From Paraglaciecola sp. L3A3 (GTDB lineage Bacteria > Pseudomonadota > Gammaproteobacteria > Enterobacterales > Alteromonadaceae), in assembly GCF_009796765.1 (NCBI RefSeq), contig NZ_CP047023.1, positions 2,773,501 through 2,837,500 on the forward strand: a stretch of DNA of 64,000 nucleotides, read 5' to 3'. Positions 45,077 through 53,945 of the stretch are shown piece by piece. The translations under genes and the position numbers were made by a program. Position 1 is the stretch's first letter. The number at the start of each line of letters is the position of its first letter. The notes beneath the pieces are model-generated. The model ran no database searches, was not told the origin of the DNA, and worked only from the letters and a program-made list of their open reading frames with translations.

Positions 45077-46315
45077 TTATTCGGCGAGTTGTAATACCAA
45101 ACCACGCCATCTACCACGAGAAAATGCAGTGATATCACCCTCTGGTATCTTACCATTGGTAACGGCATTGGACTGAATCACAATTTCATCTCCCTTTGAT
45201 AACTCTACTAGACCAATATCAAAGGTAGCCTCTTTATAATCTACATTAGTTTCAGGGTTTTTAACTTCGGCTAACACTTTACCATTTAATAAAACTTTAT
45301 ATTCAGACTCACCGTCTAGTTCGGTTAATGTCACCAATTTTAAATTAAATTTATTACCGTCCCAGTTATGTTTTATTTTATGACTAGCAGAAATAAACTT
45401 ATTTCTCATAGCTGCATTAGCTGCATTTACCGCTAAAACATCACGGGCTTTATCAAAATAAAAACTATTTAGTGGCCCATTTTCGTACTCGAACCCTGAA
45501 TTTGAATGAAAGATATAGGCGTAGTTATCTATATCAAGGTAGGTTTTCTTTTCAGCTAATTTTGCAGGATTATAAATGGTCTCTGCTGGACCTAAACCAT
45601 TTGGCGTAAAGCTTTCATCAAGAGTTAAGATGATTTTATCTAATTCTGAACCATCTTCACGCATTGACATCATTAAGTTGTGTTGTCCGGCTTCAGCGAC
45701 ATCAATCCATAATGTTTTAGGTGTACCACAATGGTTACTATCAACCCTTTGTTGTGAAGACCATGTCCACATGTGTTTACCCTGGCAAAATTGTAAGCGT
45801 TGTGAGCTTTCTTGCCAAATTCCGTCTAAGCCAAAATGAAAACCATTATCTTCAGGTCCTGTACTAAACGCCCTTCCCCAAATGTAATAACGGCCAGGTT
45901 GAGTAAAATAAACAGGATAACTAAGTACAGCCATAACTCCTGCTGTATTAGAAAAATTTTCACCTGGTATCAGTTTTTCATCATGATTAGTGCGGTTATC
46001 AGGTAGAATTTCTATATAACTATTACCACTTGCGCCAATAAAATGTGGCACATCTGGATCAGCAAATAAGCCTGCTTCGCTAGCTTGGCCTTTTTCATTA
46101 AACACCAACCAACGTCTTGTATCGGCCAATGTTTGGGAGGCAAAATGTTCAGCTTCAATTACTACAAAACCATTTTGTTCGACAAACGTTTTACTCATGA
46201 TTGTAGGACTATTTTGTACTATAGTTTGCATTGTACTATTGGTATCGGCAGTTGTATTACTGCAGCCAGAAGCCAATACACTTAAGCCAATTAAACTTAA
46301 AGATAATAATTTCAT
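45077..46315 (-). CDS. secreted lipoprotein with carbohydrate-binding-like domains
   Basis: This 412-residue lipoprotein has a clear lipobox (LSLSLIGLSVLASGC, Cys18). The first domain begins GFVVIEAEHFASQ and continues with WLVFNEKGQA, YPVYFTQPGRYYIWGRAFSTGPEDNGFHFGLDG and LDKIILTLDESFTPNGLGP, the pattern of sugar-binding modules at the ends of glucuronidases and agar-active enzymes. The second, C-terminal domain (KFNLKLVTLTELDGESEYKVLLNGKVL ... RGRWRGLVLQL) resembles the N-terminal domain of the DUF5060 protein at 47526. No catalytic motif. It probably holds a glycan at the cell surface. A regulator-like site lies at 46400-46416. Confidence 0.75.
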   Translation of the reverse strand: MKLLSLSLIGLSVLASGCSNTTADTNSTMQTIVQNSPTIMSKTFVEQNGFVVIEAEHFASQTLADTRRWLVFNEKGQASEAGLFADPDVPHFIGASGNSYIEILPDNRTNHDEKLIPGENFSNTAGVMAVLSYPVYFTQPGRYYIWGRAFSTGPEDNGFHFGLDGIWQESSQRLQFCQGKHMWTWSSQQRVDSNHCGTPKTLWIDVAEAGQHNLMMSMREDGSELDKIILTLDESFTPNGLGPAETIYNPAKLAEKKTYLDIDNYAYIFHSNSGFEYENGPLNSFYFDKARDVLAVNAANAAMRNKFISASHKIKHNWDGNKFNLKLVTLTELDGESEYKVLLNGKVLAEVKNPETNVDYKEATFDIGLVELSKGDEIVIQSNAVTNGKIPEGDITAFSRGRWRGLVLQLAE

Positions 46316-46399
46316 TTGGTTATTCTCACTTTTTAGCTAAGACTTTACATTTCATTTCAACAATATGAAGGATTTTATACATAGTAAACAACCGAAATC

Positions 46400-46416
46400 A
46401 TATTGTAATACATTAT
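46400..46416. promoter_or_regulatory. candidate FadR-type operator upstream of the lipoprotein gene
   Basis: ATATTGTAATACATTAT contains, on the reverse strand, ATGTATTACAA, 10 of 11 bases identical to the site at 49966-49976. It is about 85 bp upstream of the lipoprotein ATG. Confidence 0.5.
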
Positions 46417-46474
46417 GATTAATTAGTTTATGTTGATTAGATTGAAATGTAAACAAAATGAAAAGATTTAACAT

Positions 46475-46507
46475 AAAAAAAGCCTAATACCGATCGATAT
46501 TAGGCTT
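46475..46507 (-). terminator. rho-independent terminator after the GntR regulator gene
   Basis: On the reverse strand the stem aagcctaata / tattaggctt with an 8-nt loop (tcgatcgg) is followed by seven T. Confidence 0.92.
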
Positions 46508-46522
46508 AAATGATTGGCTGGA

Positions 46523-47239
46523 TTAAGCTTGGGCTAATTTTTTTTCTATAATACTGAGAGCTTCATCAATTAGTAAAAACATACTATTTTTTGCTCTTTC
46601 AGCATTGCCTGTTTTTATGGCATTAAAAATACGAGCATGTTCTTCAACCACCCCCTCAGGATCATCAATTGCAGGGGTAGTATGTTGAATACTGACATTC
46701 AAAGCTGTGCTAGTAAAATCGCGCATATGAATATAAAAACGGTTTTCAGTGGCATACAAAATGGCCACATGGAAGTCGATATCAGCCTGTAATTCAGCAG
46801 CTTGATCATTATTTTTTACTGATAATTGCATACGAGTGAGCGCATCTTCAATATCAGCTAAGCGTTCGGGAGTCGCGTGACGCGCAGCTAAAGCGCACGC
46901 TTCAGGCTCAACAGCCATCCGCATTTGGGTGAATTCTTTCAACACACTTAAAGAAGGCTTAGCTTGTAAAGACCAACTTAACATTTCAGCATCTAGAATA
47001 TTCCAATGTTCTTCCGGTAAAATTCTGATCCCTTGTTTGGGTTTACTTGAAATTAAGCCTTTTGCGGTTAGCATTTTTATTGCTTCACGCACAGCTGTCC
47101 TACTCACACCAAATTTATCGCATAATGCGGCCTCTGTGGGTAAACTCACATCCCTAGGATATTCTCCACAAACTATCGCTCTTCCTAATTCACTGGTCAT
47201 TCTTTGTGATAAATTTTTACTGCCTGCAAAATTAGCCAT
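46523..47239 (-). CDS. FadR-subfamily GntR transcriptional regulator
   Basis: This 238-residue protein has an N-terminal winged helix-turn-helix (about 10-75, LPTEAALCDKFGVSRTAVREAIKMLTAKGLISSKPKQG) and a C-terminal FCD ligand domain with the metal-binding Asp/His pattern (DIDFHVAILYATENRF, EEHARIFNAIKTGNAERAK). FCD regulators usually bind a carboxylate or sugar acid and release DNA of the form TNGTNNNACNA. Three matching or near-matching sites lie upstream of the catabolic units in this window, so it is the likely local repressor. Confidence 0.92.
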   Translation of the reverse strand: MANFAGSKNLSQRMTSELGRAIVCGEYPRDVSLPTEAALCDKFGVSRTAVREAIKMLTAKGLISSKPKQGIRILPEEHWNILDAEMLSWSLQAKPSLSVLKEFTQMRMAVEPEACALAARHATPERLADIEDALTRMQLSVKNNDQAAELQADIDFHVAILYATENRFYIHMRDFTSTALNVSIQHTTPAIDDPEGVVEEHARIFNAIKTGNAERAKNSMFLLIDEALSIIEKKLAQA

Positions 47240-47483
47240 TTAATTTTTCCACTTACCTATTTATATGAAGATATTATTAAATTATGTGCTTTGTATAAAT
47301 ACTTAAACTACAACAATTTACAATAAATAGCACGTAAGAATATCCTCTTAAGCCCATATATGACGCAAGAAATTGTTTAATTTTGTGATTCGTATAAATA
47401 TTATGTGTAAAAGAAAAACAATACTGTGGGTTAATTAAATGGGGAAATTATTAATAATGATTTAAAGCAGATTTATGGAACAT

Positions 47484-47510
47484 AAAAAACGCCAACCCCG
47501 AAAGGTTGGC
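47484..47510 (-). terminator. rho-independent terminator after the DUF5060 gene
   Basis: On the reverse strand gccaacc-tttcgg-ggttggc is followed by GTTTTTT. It starts about 15 bp after the stop codon. Confidence 0.9.
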
Positions 47511-47525
47511 AACATTCAATATAAA

Positions 47526-49907
47526 TTATAGTTTACGGATTACCGCTAACCAATCTTCATTTTTTTCTGTTTTAGGCTGACCTATATTGACCACACCACC
47601 GGCACTCAAATTGCTAACCGTGCCTCTTTCCAAACGTCCACCTGTACGAGGATTGAACCAACGTACACTGAATTTTCCTTTGTCTAAACTAAGATCTAAA
47701 GTCGTTTTGTTTGCTGTGTGTAAGTACACTAAATATATTTCACCTTCATTAGCAAAAACATAAGGGTCTTCAACATTTTTATCCGTTGCAGCTAACTGAT
47801 CCATATTACGCATACGATGGAAGGGTACGTCATTATCTGCAAAAAACTGCACAGCTATGCCCGCATAATCCCATGATTTATCGCGGCTTCTAAAGTCTTC
47901 AGCCACTAAGTCATTTTCTAAAAGGCGATAACCGAAATAATACTCAACGCCTGCTCCACCGGCCATTAGATTACCCCATAAAGTCTTCTTACGAATATCA
48001 TGTAGGTTATATTTCATTTCACGGTCTTCAGCCCAGCCATCAAATCCTTTATAACCAGGATCCGGTGGTACACCCATACCTGCTGGATTTTGTTCATCGT
48101 TGGCCACTACCCAAGGTTTACCTGCAGCTCTAGATGCCGTAATCCAACGTAAGGTTTTTTCATGGGCATGTTTCCAACTGTTTTGCAGTGACGCGCCCGT
48201 TAAAACAGATTGAGCACCTAATAACTGCTGATAAACTTTTTCTTGTTGATTGGGGAATGAATGAATAACAGTATTATGATCATACGGGTCGACATTTAAA
48301 ATGTACTCAGCCATATCTCTTTGCTCTTCATAACTTTGTGTATTTTCTTCGCCTAAATTCCAATTTAACGCTAGGTGATGTGAATAACGGGCAATGATTT
48401 CTCTTAGGTATAACTTTCTTTCAATACCCAATAAACCACCATCTAAAGATTCTTTGATGATAACTGGACCTTTTTTGCGGTTATCATCGTTTTCATTTTC
48501 TTGCAGTTTGAAGTGCAGGTACAAGCCTAATTTTTGTGCATGTGAGAATAGAATCCCCCACTGATCTAACTTAGACGTATCAAAGTGAAACTTGCCGTTA
48601 CGTTCAACATAAGGCCAAATATTGTCGCCGTCACCTGCGGCATTGTAGGTTAAGAATGAAAAGGCATTTAATCCTTTGTCAGATAAATAGTTAAATGCAC
48701 CTAATAAGTTTTTACCTTTACCACCCTGCCAAGTTGGATCATTTGATTTTGCATCTTGTGCATGAGGCTGCCATGTTTTAATAGCAAGGTTAGGTTTAAC
48801 ACCAAAAGTATTATCAATATCGGCATAAGCCAGCATAGTTTCAGGAGCATCAGGGCCGGCTTTTAAGAAATATTCACCTGTTCCAGCGTGACGTAAATAG
48901 TGTCCTCCAACATATTGTAGACGGCCCTTAGCTCTAAAATCTTTGCCTTTCTTATCCGTTTTAGCCACTTTAAATGTGCCATAAACACCTTGATAAGGAA
49001 AAACATATTCTCCTACAGATGGTGTGACAGAAGCATTCTCACCTTTAACGAAGGACACACGATAACTCCACTTCCCAGCTTTATCAGGAGATACATGTGC
49101 ACGCCATTTTACCCCTGATTCTGCAGAACTTTCAGCAGCGTTACCATCAGCAGCAAAATAACCTGGTACAGTATAAGTCGGTACACCTGACTCGTGGGCA
49201 AAAGTGACTGACATTCTATAATCTAAAAATGGATTAGGCTCGATATCTTGCTCATAAGCAAAAGGTCCATCCATAGTTAATATTACATCATGCCATTGTT
49301 TTTTCTCACCCGAGATAACTACACTTGCATTTCCATCAGCATGCCTAGGTGATATTAAAGCAGGTCCTGCTTCTATTTCTTCTTGTAAACGTAAAGTGGC
49401 TAAATCAGATTTTGCTTTACCTGGATCATAATCAATCGGTTTAAAAACAATTTTTGACCAATATCCACGACTAAAGTCTTTGCCGTTTTTACTAGAATTT
49501 TTGACACTAACAGTAAACTTTTCACCTTCATTTACTTCCACACGTTTAAAAGTGGCAATAAATTTATCAGAGTTATCTATATCTTTATTGGTTTCAGGTG
49601 CAGTAAACGAACCCACTACACTTTCACCTACTTTCAATGTATAGGTAGATTGCCCATTTTTGTCACCGGCTGTATGTAAACTAATATCAAAACGACCGTT
49701 GCCCATTGGCACTGTTGAACTAACCTGCCCTGTGGTTTTGCCATCACGTTCTCGAAAAGCGATCATCCCTTCCCGGATAAAAAAACCACTACCCTGTAAC
49801 ATGAGTGCATCAGCACTAATTTCTGCACTGTTAACTTGTGCGGTTCCACTACTACTAAAAAAGGCCAGCATTAAGGCTTGGCTACAGCCAATTATTAATC
49901 GTTTCAT
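47526..49907 (-). CDS. secreted DUF5060/TIM-barrel protein, putative glycoside hydrolase
   Basis: This 793-residue protein has a signal peptide, an N-terminal beta domain (about 30-160), a DUF5060 domain (about 200-305: WHDVILTMDGP, NPFLDYRMSVTF, VPGYFAADGNAAE, KWRAHVSPDKAGKWSY), a TIM barrel like DUF4038/GH140 proteins (about 330-690), and a C-terminal collagen-binding-like beta domain (YLVYLHTANK ... KFSVRWFNPRTGG). Candidate catalytic acids are Glu520/521 (NWNLGEEN) and Glu605 (VVANDEQNP). GH140 enzymes release apiose from pectin; whether this one does is unproven. A perfect palindromic operator lies 55 bp upstream. Confidence 0.8.
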   Translation of the reverse strand: MKRLIIGCSQALMLAFFSSSGTAQVNSAEISADALMLQGSGFFIREGMIAFRERDGKTTGQVSSTVPMGNGRFDISLHTAGDKNGQSTYTLKVGESVVGSFTAPETNKDIDNSDKFIATFKRVEVNEGEKFTVSVKNSSKNGKDFSRGYWSKIVFKPIDYDPGKAKSDLATLRLQEEIEAGPALISPRHADGNASVVISGEKKQWHDVILTMDGPFAYEQDIEPNPFLDYRMSVTFAHESGVPTYTVPGYFAADGNAAESSAESGVKWRAHVSPDKAGKWSYRVSFVKGENASVTPSVGEYVFPYQGVYGTFKVAKTDKKGKDFRAKGRLQYVGGHYLRHAGTGEYFLKAGPDAPETMLAYADIDNTFGVKPNLAIKTWQPHAQDAKSNDPTWQGGKGKNLLGAFNYLSDKGLNAFSFLTYNAAGDGDNIWPYVERNGKFHFDTSKLDQWGILFSHAQKLGLYLHFKLQENENDDNRKKGPVIIKESLDGGLLGIERKLYLREIIARYSHHLALNWNLGEENTQSYEEQRDMAEYILNVDPYDHNTVIHSFPNQQEKVYQQLLGAQSVLTGASLQNSWKHAHEKTLRWITASRAAGKPWVVANDEQNPAGMGVPPDPGYKGFDGWAEDREMKYNLHDIRKKTLWGNLMAGGAGVEYYFGYRLLENDLVAEDFRSRDKSWDYAGIAVQFFADNDVPFHRMRNMDQLAATDKNVEDPYVFANEGEIYLVYLHTANKTTLDLSLDKGKFSVRWFNPRTGGRLERGTVSNLSAGGVVNIGQPKTEKNEDWLAVIRKL

Positions 49908-49961
49908 TCTAAATTTAACCCAGTGATGTAAAAAATTTGTAAAACAGATAATGACAAAAAA

Positions 49962-49980
49962 TATATTGTATTACAATATA
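49962..49980. promoter_or_regulatory. perfect 19-bp palindrome, predicted FadR-type operator
   Basis: Tatattgta-t-tacaatata is a perfect inverted repeat. Its core TTGTATTACAA (49966-49976) fits TNGTNNNACNA, the FadR-family GntR operator form, and the regulator gene lies immediately downstream of the DUF5060 gene. Confidence 0.75.
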
Positions 49981-50264
49981 TTAATATCAAGATTTGCAGA
50001 ATACACGATAGATCGTCTTTATATAGCGTTGAATGGATTATTGAAAATATCTAAACAGTTAATTTTATTGGGTATTTATAAATTCAGATGTTAAAAGTCT
50101 CATGCAACACCATAAGAGTGTGTCGTGTAATAAAATAACTACAATTGAGTATAAATATTATTATGAACAAATATGCTAAATGGTAATATGCCAACAGTAT
50201 TTAGAAATCACAAAATAAATTATATATTCAGTGTAAATAACTCTGATAAGAAACGAGTAAGAGA

Positions 50265-50819
50265 CTATTGCTTTTGTCTATTAGCAACTTGTTGTTTCCA
50301 TTGTTGTTGAGCCGCTTGTAAGAACTCATCATCAACGGGTTTATCACCGGCCAATTCTTTGGCTATTTGTTCGATCAGTTTGTTGCGTTTTTTTAATAAA
50401 GCATCCACTTTGACAAATAAATCCTGCGCTTCAGGATACTGCTCTTTTATTGGCGTGATATCTTCTATTGCATAATAAGCCTGTTCAACGGCGTCGTTGA
50501 ACAAACTCCGTTTAGCTTGAAACACTACAAATTTTTTGGCTAAATTGGATTGCAGATAGCTGATGTCCTCAGCGGGTAAACCGGCTTCTTCGGCTAAATC
50601 ACTGGCTTTTTCAAGCCACTCACTAATTGCTTGATCATTAACTTGTTGAACAGCTAGTTTAACGCCTGCTTTCAAATCAGTAGCGTTCAAAATATCTTCT
50701 CTAGAAATAACAGGGAAACTAGTTTCTTTCACTACTTGGGGACTATTATTGGTTTGCTTGATAAACCAAACAACGGAAACCAATGTGATAACAATGATAA
50801 TAGTAAATAGTGATTTCAT
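50265..50819 (-). CDS. small membrane-anchored protein, function unknown
   Basis: This 184-residue protein has one N-terminal membrane helix (SLFTIIIVITLVSVVWFI) and a charged, helical remainder (LEKASDLAEEAGLPAEDISYL, YPEAQDLFVKVDALLKKRNKLIEQIAKEL). It is probably anchored in the inner membrane with the bulk outside. Start ATG 50819 is chosen because AAAGG stands 8 nt before it and it gives a normal N-in anchor; an upstream reading to 50900 would bury the helix. I do not recognise a family. It stands alone. Confidence 0.65.
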   Translation of the reverse strand: MKSLFTIIIVITLVSVVWFIKQTNNSPQVVKETSFPVISREDILNATDLKAGVKLAVQQVNDQAISEWLEKASDLAEEAGLPAEDISYLQSNLAKKFVVFQAKRSLFNDAVEQAYYAIEDITPIKEQYPEAQDLFVKVDALLKKRNKLIEQIAKELAGDKPVDDEFLQAAQQQWKQQVANRQKQ

Positions 50820-51155
50820 ATTTAGACCTTTAATGACAAATTTTGAGCCGCCAAGAGTATATAGATCAAAGGAAAAACTGAAAAGCTGATAATTTATCAA
50901 AATCGATAATACTAATTGCTATCTATTGTTCATTCATAAGGCCATACTGATTTTGTTATACATTGACTTGGGTCTAGTTAATTTAAGTTAAGTTAATTTA
51001 ACTGACTAATAACAGGTTATTCATTGCTTTACTAAACCTGGGCTTTGAATAAGAAGCGTGTTTTTAAATTGAATTTCCATCTAAAAATTCAATTACTGAC
51101 GAATTTACATCCAATTATGTACAAATGGCTTAACTACAACAGGTGGTAAAATATT
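50820..51155. other. intergenic region between divergent small genes
   Basis: A+T-rich with agttaattta repeated about every 15 bp near 50977-51003. It should contain both divergent promoters. No RNA gene recognised. Confidence 0.3.
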
Positions 51156-51278
51156 ATGAGTAAAGGACAAGACAGTAAAAAAAATGCCAAGAAACAACCC
51201 TTATTAACCGCAAAAGAAAAAAAAGCAGCAAAGGCAGCGAAAAAATCGGAAACAACCATTTTAGGTCGAGATAAGTAA
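51156..51278 (+). CDS. 40-residue lysine-rich protein
   Basis: The frame MSKGQDSKKNAKKQPLLTAK ... ILGRDK is short but looks real. It has a ribosome site (aggtgg about 10 nt before ATG), is highly basic with alternating Lys/Ala (EKKAAKAAKKSE), and is followed 20 bp later by a strong terminator. Similar short Lys-rich proteins of unknown function exist in marine gammaproteobacteria, as far as I recall. Nucleic-acid binding is a guess from charge only. Confidence 0.6.
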   Translation: MSKGQDSKKNAKKQPLLTAKEKKAAKAAKKSETTILGRDK

Positions 51279-51298
51279 TCCTTAATCACAAGATTAGG

Positions 51299-51327
51299 GG
51301 CCATTGATAATTATCAATGGCCTTTTT
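51299..51327 (+). terminator. rho-independent terminator after the lysine-rich ORF
   Basis: Stem ggccattga / tcaatggcc with loop taatta, followed by TTTTT. It lies just before the stop of the convergent GFA gene. Confidence 0.9.
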
Positions 51328-51334
51328 CATTGTC

Positions 51335-51745
51335 TTATTCTGGGTACTGCTTAAACCTATCTGCAGTTTGACCTTCTTCAAACCAACAAGGTGTTTCTGC
51401 AGAAAAAATATTCGCCATAGGGCGTATTTTTGGATCACCATCAAGATACCCAGCTGGTATTACTAATTGTGAACCATCTCGACTCAAGTAAGGCACCTGT
51501 GAGCCACAATTAGTGCAAAAGTTATTACTAAAACGTACCGCATTAGGTAAATCAAAGCGTTTGGTTTGTTCTTGACCTGAGTGCCACTCAATTCTATCAG
51601 GGCTCGTAAAAATTAAAGCCGCAAAAGCAGAGCCCGTCTTCTTTTGACATCGATCACAATAACATTGATAAAAGCGATTAAAAGGACCAGTTACTGTGCT
51701 TTTTACTGCTCCACACAAACAACTGCCATTCACAGTATTTCCCAT
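51335..51745 (-). CDS. GFA/CENP-V family zinc protein
   Basis: This 136-residue protein has the GFA zinc-binding Cys pattern: GSCLCGAVKS (two Cys), FYQCYCDRCQKKTGSAFA, and NNFCTNCGSQVPY. The family is named after glutathione-dependent formaldehyde-activating enzyme, but most members have unknown substrates. No formaldehyde dehydrogenase is adjacent. It converges on the small ORF at 51156. Confidence 0.87.
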   Translation of the reverse strand: MGNTVNGSCLCGAVKSTVTGPFNRFYQCYCDRCQKKTGSAFAALIFTSPDRIEWHSGQEQTKRFDLPNAVRFSNNFCTNCGSQVPYLSRDGSQLVIPAGYLDGDPKIRPMANIFSAETPCWFEEGQTADRFKQYPE

Positions 51746-51813
51746 TTTTCTTTCCTTTTATTAATTTCTAGTGTTATTTAAAAATCCCATAACAAGTAGG
51801 ATAAATATGATTA

Positions 51814-52920
51814 TTACTGAGTATATGCTTTAACCAAAGGTGGCGGTATAAAGTAAGGTTTTTCAATACTTTGGTACCCTCTATATACATACACACTATT
51901 GTCTTCACGAATAAATATAACAGCCCCTTTAGCGGCCGAAACATACTGCAAATTATGCCCTTTAGGCTTTTCATCAACATAAAAATCAGGGTTCAAGTTA
52001 ATATCTTCCCCCCAACACACTCCCTTGCCGTTTAGGGTCACAGCACAAGAACCTGTTGAATAAGTGGCAATAGACTTGGCCGTTAAACTATCAGGTACGT
52101 TTAATGCTTTACCGGATCCCCAACAAATAACATGGTCTGACATATCAATAGCACAAGCTTGCGCTGGAAACTTTGGTTTTCCTATTTTGCTATAATCAGG
52201 CCAACCACCCCCTACGGATATTTGTTTAGCTTTTAGAGCAAGGGGTGCTTGTAGCCCTCCCCAGCAAACCACTTTATCGTCCAACTTACGAATGGCACAA
52301 ACTGCATCACCCGTACTTGCGATAGCTTTGGCTTTAAGCCCTGCAGGTGGCCTTGGATATTTACCAGCCCAATTTCTATTGTAATTGGTTTGCTGAGCAT
52401 CACTAGTGGTTGGCCAACAAATGACATCACCATTATATCTAATACCACAAGCATGGCGATCACCACCTGATATGCTGACAAAATCTTTATAGTTAGGAGT
52501 ATCAGTATTCATCTCTGGGCCCCAGCATCGTATATTAGACAGGCTGTTTTTTGACTCAGCTAAAATGGAACAAACACCTGTATGAGTTTCAGCATTAGCC
52601 AACACCTTACCTAAATCATGTGGAGCATAAGCCCGACCAAAACAAGTATAAGGCTTGTGTTGCCCAGCTATTGACACCTCTGTAATTTGGCCCCACTTAT
52701 CAGGATGCAAACGACAATCAAAATCGGCATCTTTCTGCATGTAGTTCTTGCCCCAACAATGGGTATTAAGCTCTTGATCAATCACACAAGCACCGAATGG
52801 CCCTGCCGTTAAAACATTAGCTAAAGAAACTTGACCTACTTGAGGTGCTGGCTGTTGTTGGGCTTTTTGCTCACTAAATTCACAGCTCAATAGAAAACCG
52901 CAAAAAAGTGAAGTAACCAA
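51814..52920 (-). CDS. RCC1-like beta-propeller lipoprotein
   Basis: This 368-residue protein has a short N-terminal signal ending in a lipobox-like LLSC (about residue 13). Six or seven repeats follow, each with a Cys pair and CWG: ACVIDQELNTHCWG, CGIRYNGDVICWP, CAIRKLDDKVVCWGG, CAIDMSDHVICWGSG, CAVTLNGKGVCWGED. This is the bacterial RCC1/BNR-like propeller, probably outer-membrane anchored and disulfide stabilised. It lies 25 bp downstream of the GH16 gene on the same strand, so it may bind the same glycan. Confidence 0.8.
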   Translation of the reverse strand: MVTSLFCGFLLSCEFSEQKAQQQPAPQVGQVSLANVLTAGPFGACVIDQELNTHCWGKNYMQKDADFDCRLHPDKWGQITEVSIAGQHKPYTCFGRAYAPHDLGKVLANAETHTGVCSILAESKNSLSNIRCWGPEMNTDTPNYKDFVSISGGDRHACGIRYNGDVICWPTTSDAQQTNYNRNWAGKYPRPPAGLKAKAIASTGDAVCAIRKLDDKVVCWGGLQAPLALKAKQISVGGGWPDYSKIGKPKFPAQACAIDMSDHVICWGSGKALNVPDSLTAKSIATYSTGSCAVTLNGKGVCWGEDINLNPDFYVDEKPKGHNLQYVSAAKGAVIFIREDNSVYVYRGYQSIEKPYFIPPPLVKAYTQ

Positions 52921-52945
52921 GATTTTTAAATGACAAAATTGAAAT

Positions 52946-53884
52946 TTATTGATGCGTCAATCTCCATGTTCTTACCCAATCAATCTTCATAGTATTAATA
53001 GAGTCATCTAATAAATCTGTCTTTTTAGGCAAACCGCCAACCCAGGATGAATCTTGGGTCCATAGATCCCAAATTAGATGTAGCTCTAATGTGAATAGTT
53101 TTTTAGTTTTAATGCTACCAGCAGATTCGCCGTTTAAATAAAATTGCACATTGTGGGCATCTTTCCACCATGCACCAACCACATGATATTCATCATTCCA
53201 CTTAACGCCCTTGAGGGTATTTGCAGCAGATAAATTGCGGTTGTCAAAATTCCCTTTAGCACGTTCCGTTTGCCCATTTTTAACCACAAAATATTGTGAA
53301 CTCATTTGCCATGGATAATCTTCATTGACATAGTCTCTAGAAGGGTTCGAATTATTCTCGATTATGTCTATTTCATCACGGTTATTAACATTACCATTAT
53401 TCAACCAGAAGGTATTATAAGCAGAAATATGTGCGGTTTTAATCCGGCTTTCTGTGTACATAGGGAATTTAATTTTTGCTATGGAGCGTACACGTGATGT
53501 TTCGAACCATCTGTCTTCACTCTTGTCATTTAATGTGGCTTTTATCCATAAATTACTATCACTTACCCCAGAGTTTTTATCCAACATATTGACGGGTGTG
53601 TTGCCATAATTCCAATTAGTTTTAGTCCATTTTTTAGCATCCCAATGATCGAACTCGTCTGATAATCTTGCTACTTTTTGCCAAACCATTCCTTTAGGGG
53701 TTTGATCGTTAAAAGAAGTAAAGCTGGGTTGATTCGGATCCGCTTTATTGACATCAATCTCGGGCATTAATTTATTAGCATTTGAATTACTGACAAGTGA
53801 AATAAATACGACAGTGGCCAACCTAGAAAATTTTGTTAAATAACGACCAAATTCATTATTAAACATATTGAATAAACCTTTCAC
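52946..53884 (-). CDS. GH16 family endo-glycanase (agarase/porphyranase-like)
   Basis: This 312-residue secreted enzyme has a signal peptide (FSRLATVVFISLVSNSNA) and one GH16 beta-jellyroll domain. The retaining active site reads NRDEIDIIEN, with Glu171 as nucleophile and Glu176 as acid/base, the E-x-D-x-x-E form. Neighbouring blocks DEFDHWDAKKWTKTNW, SRVRSIAKIKFPMYTESRIK and FWLNNG are closest in style to marine beta-agarases and porphyranases rather than laminarinases. The exact polysaccharide is not decidable from motifs. ATG 53866 is an alternative start. Confidence 0.88.
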   Translation of the reverse strand: MKGLFNMFNNEFGRYLTKFSRLATVVFISLVSNSNANKLMPEIDVNKADPNQPSFTSFNDQTPKGMVWQKVARLSDEFDHWDAKKWTKTNWNYGNTPVNMLDKNSGVSDSNLWIKATLNDKSEDRWFETSRVRSIAKIKFPMYTESRIKTAHISAYNTFWLNNGNVNNRDEIDIIENNSNPSRDYVNEDYPWQMSSQYFVVKNGQTERAKGNFDNRNLSAANTLKGVKWNDEYHVVGAWWKDAHNVQFYLNGESAGSIKTKKLFTLELHLIWDLWTQDSSWVGGLPKKTDLLDDSINTMKIDWVRTWRLTHQ

Positions 53885-53945
53885 AAAAATTTAAACTGTA
53901 CGATATAAATAGACAGAATCAATATTAAAAATGGAATAACCATCT

